Assembly (NCBI GenBank): GCA_027307235.1
Contig: DAHUXH010000016.1
Coordinates: 1 to 64,000, forward strand
Direction: 5' to 3'
Source of the DNA: Vulcanimicrobiota bacterium
GTDB lineage: Bacteria > Vulcanimicrobiota > Vulcanimicrobiia > Vulcanimicrobiales > Vulcanimicrobiaceae
DNA length: 64,000 nucleotides
Program-made: the position numbers and the translations under genes
Shown: positions 63,968 through 64,000 of the stretch, piece after piece
Layout: each line of letters opens with the position of its first letter
Position numbering within the stretch: the first letter of the stretch is position 1
Notes under the pieces: generated by a model
Database searches by the model: none
The model's input: the letters and a program-made list of their open reading frames with translations, nothing else
What the model was told of the DNA's origin: nothing

Positions 63968-64000
63968 CAAGACTACCGCCGCGAAAAGTCGCATGCTACT

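Overview
This 64 kb window is a piece of a high-GC bacterial chromosome with dense, short-gapped genes. Many starts are GTG or TTG, and many neighbours overlap as ATGA, GTGA or TGATG. It is bacterial: it has ligA, uvrA, uvrB, infC-rpmI-rplT, glmU, eno and prs. It is unusual in also carrying an archaemetzincin, a full-length tricorn protease and ThyX. Chemoreceptors imply motility or taxis. No rRNA or marker tree is available here; an uncultivated lineage such as Eremiobacterota/Vulcanimicrobiota is only a low-confidence guess.

Layout. 1-6.5 kb is an accessory island: the right end of an IS3-family element cuts off the fourth gene of a type I restriction operon (hsdM-hsdS-hsdR-unknown), which lies on the 3' side of tRNA-Glu; tRNA-Met follows. 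6.9-15.0 kb holds a conventional chemoreceptor, ndk-eno, birA, and a three-gene operon that looks like a chemoreceptor split into a signalling protein and a Cache-domain sensor, plus a DUF3343 protein. 15.1-26.7 kb is housekeeping and DNA repair (archaemetzincin, acpS-nnrD, ligA, uvrA, uvrB, a HAD phosphatase and small membrane proteins). 26.8-29.05 kb is prs-rplY-pth. 29.1-30.0 kb is an AT-rich insertion with an SRA-HNH endonuclease. 30.0-33.3 kb is an ECF sigma factor, a membrane anti-sigma-like protein and an ABC exporter in one overlapping operon. 33.4-37.1 kb has an amino-acid-kinase-like protein lacking its phosphate-binding motifs, thyX coupled to an M48-like protein with a broken zinc site, and a diguanylate cyclase. 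37.2-39.9 kb is a TPR/ATP-grasp ligase overlapping a PLP decarboxylase.

39.9-47.3 kb is one long minus-strand run: meaB, a Cys/Met-type PLP enzyme, the large subunit of a B12 acyl-CoA mutase, a 42-residue ORF, the B12-binding subunit, gltX, glmU. 47.2-54.9 kb on the plus strand carries a serine hydrolase, a GH125 glycosidase, tricorn protease and a LytS/LytTR two-component pair. 54.9-57.2 kb is tag flanked by two related alpha/beta hydrolases. Then come rocD, a terminator, a 104-nt palindrome, an M61 peptidase, a structured leader, and infC-rpmI-rplT in which infC runs 143 nt into rpmI. The window ends with a nudix hydrolase, small unknown proteins and a SpoU methyltransferase.

The best candidates for something undescribed are the split chemoreceptor operon, the TPR/ATP-grasp plus decarboxylase pair, the thyX-coupled pseudo-peptidase, the coupled 42-residue ORF between the mutase subunits with unusual substrate-site residues, and the infC leader and overlap.
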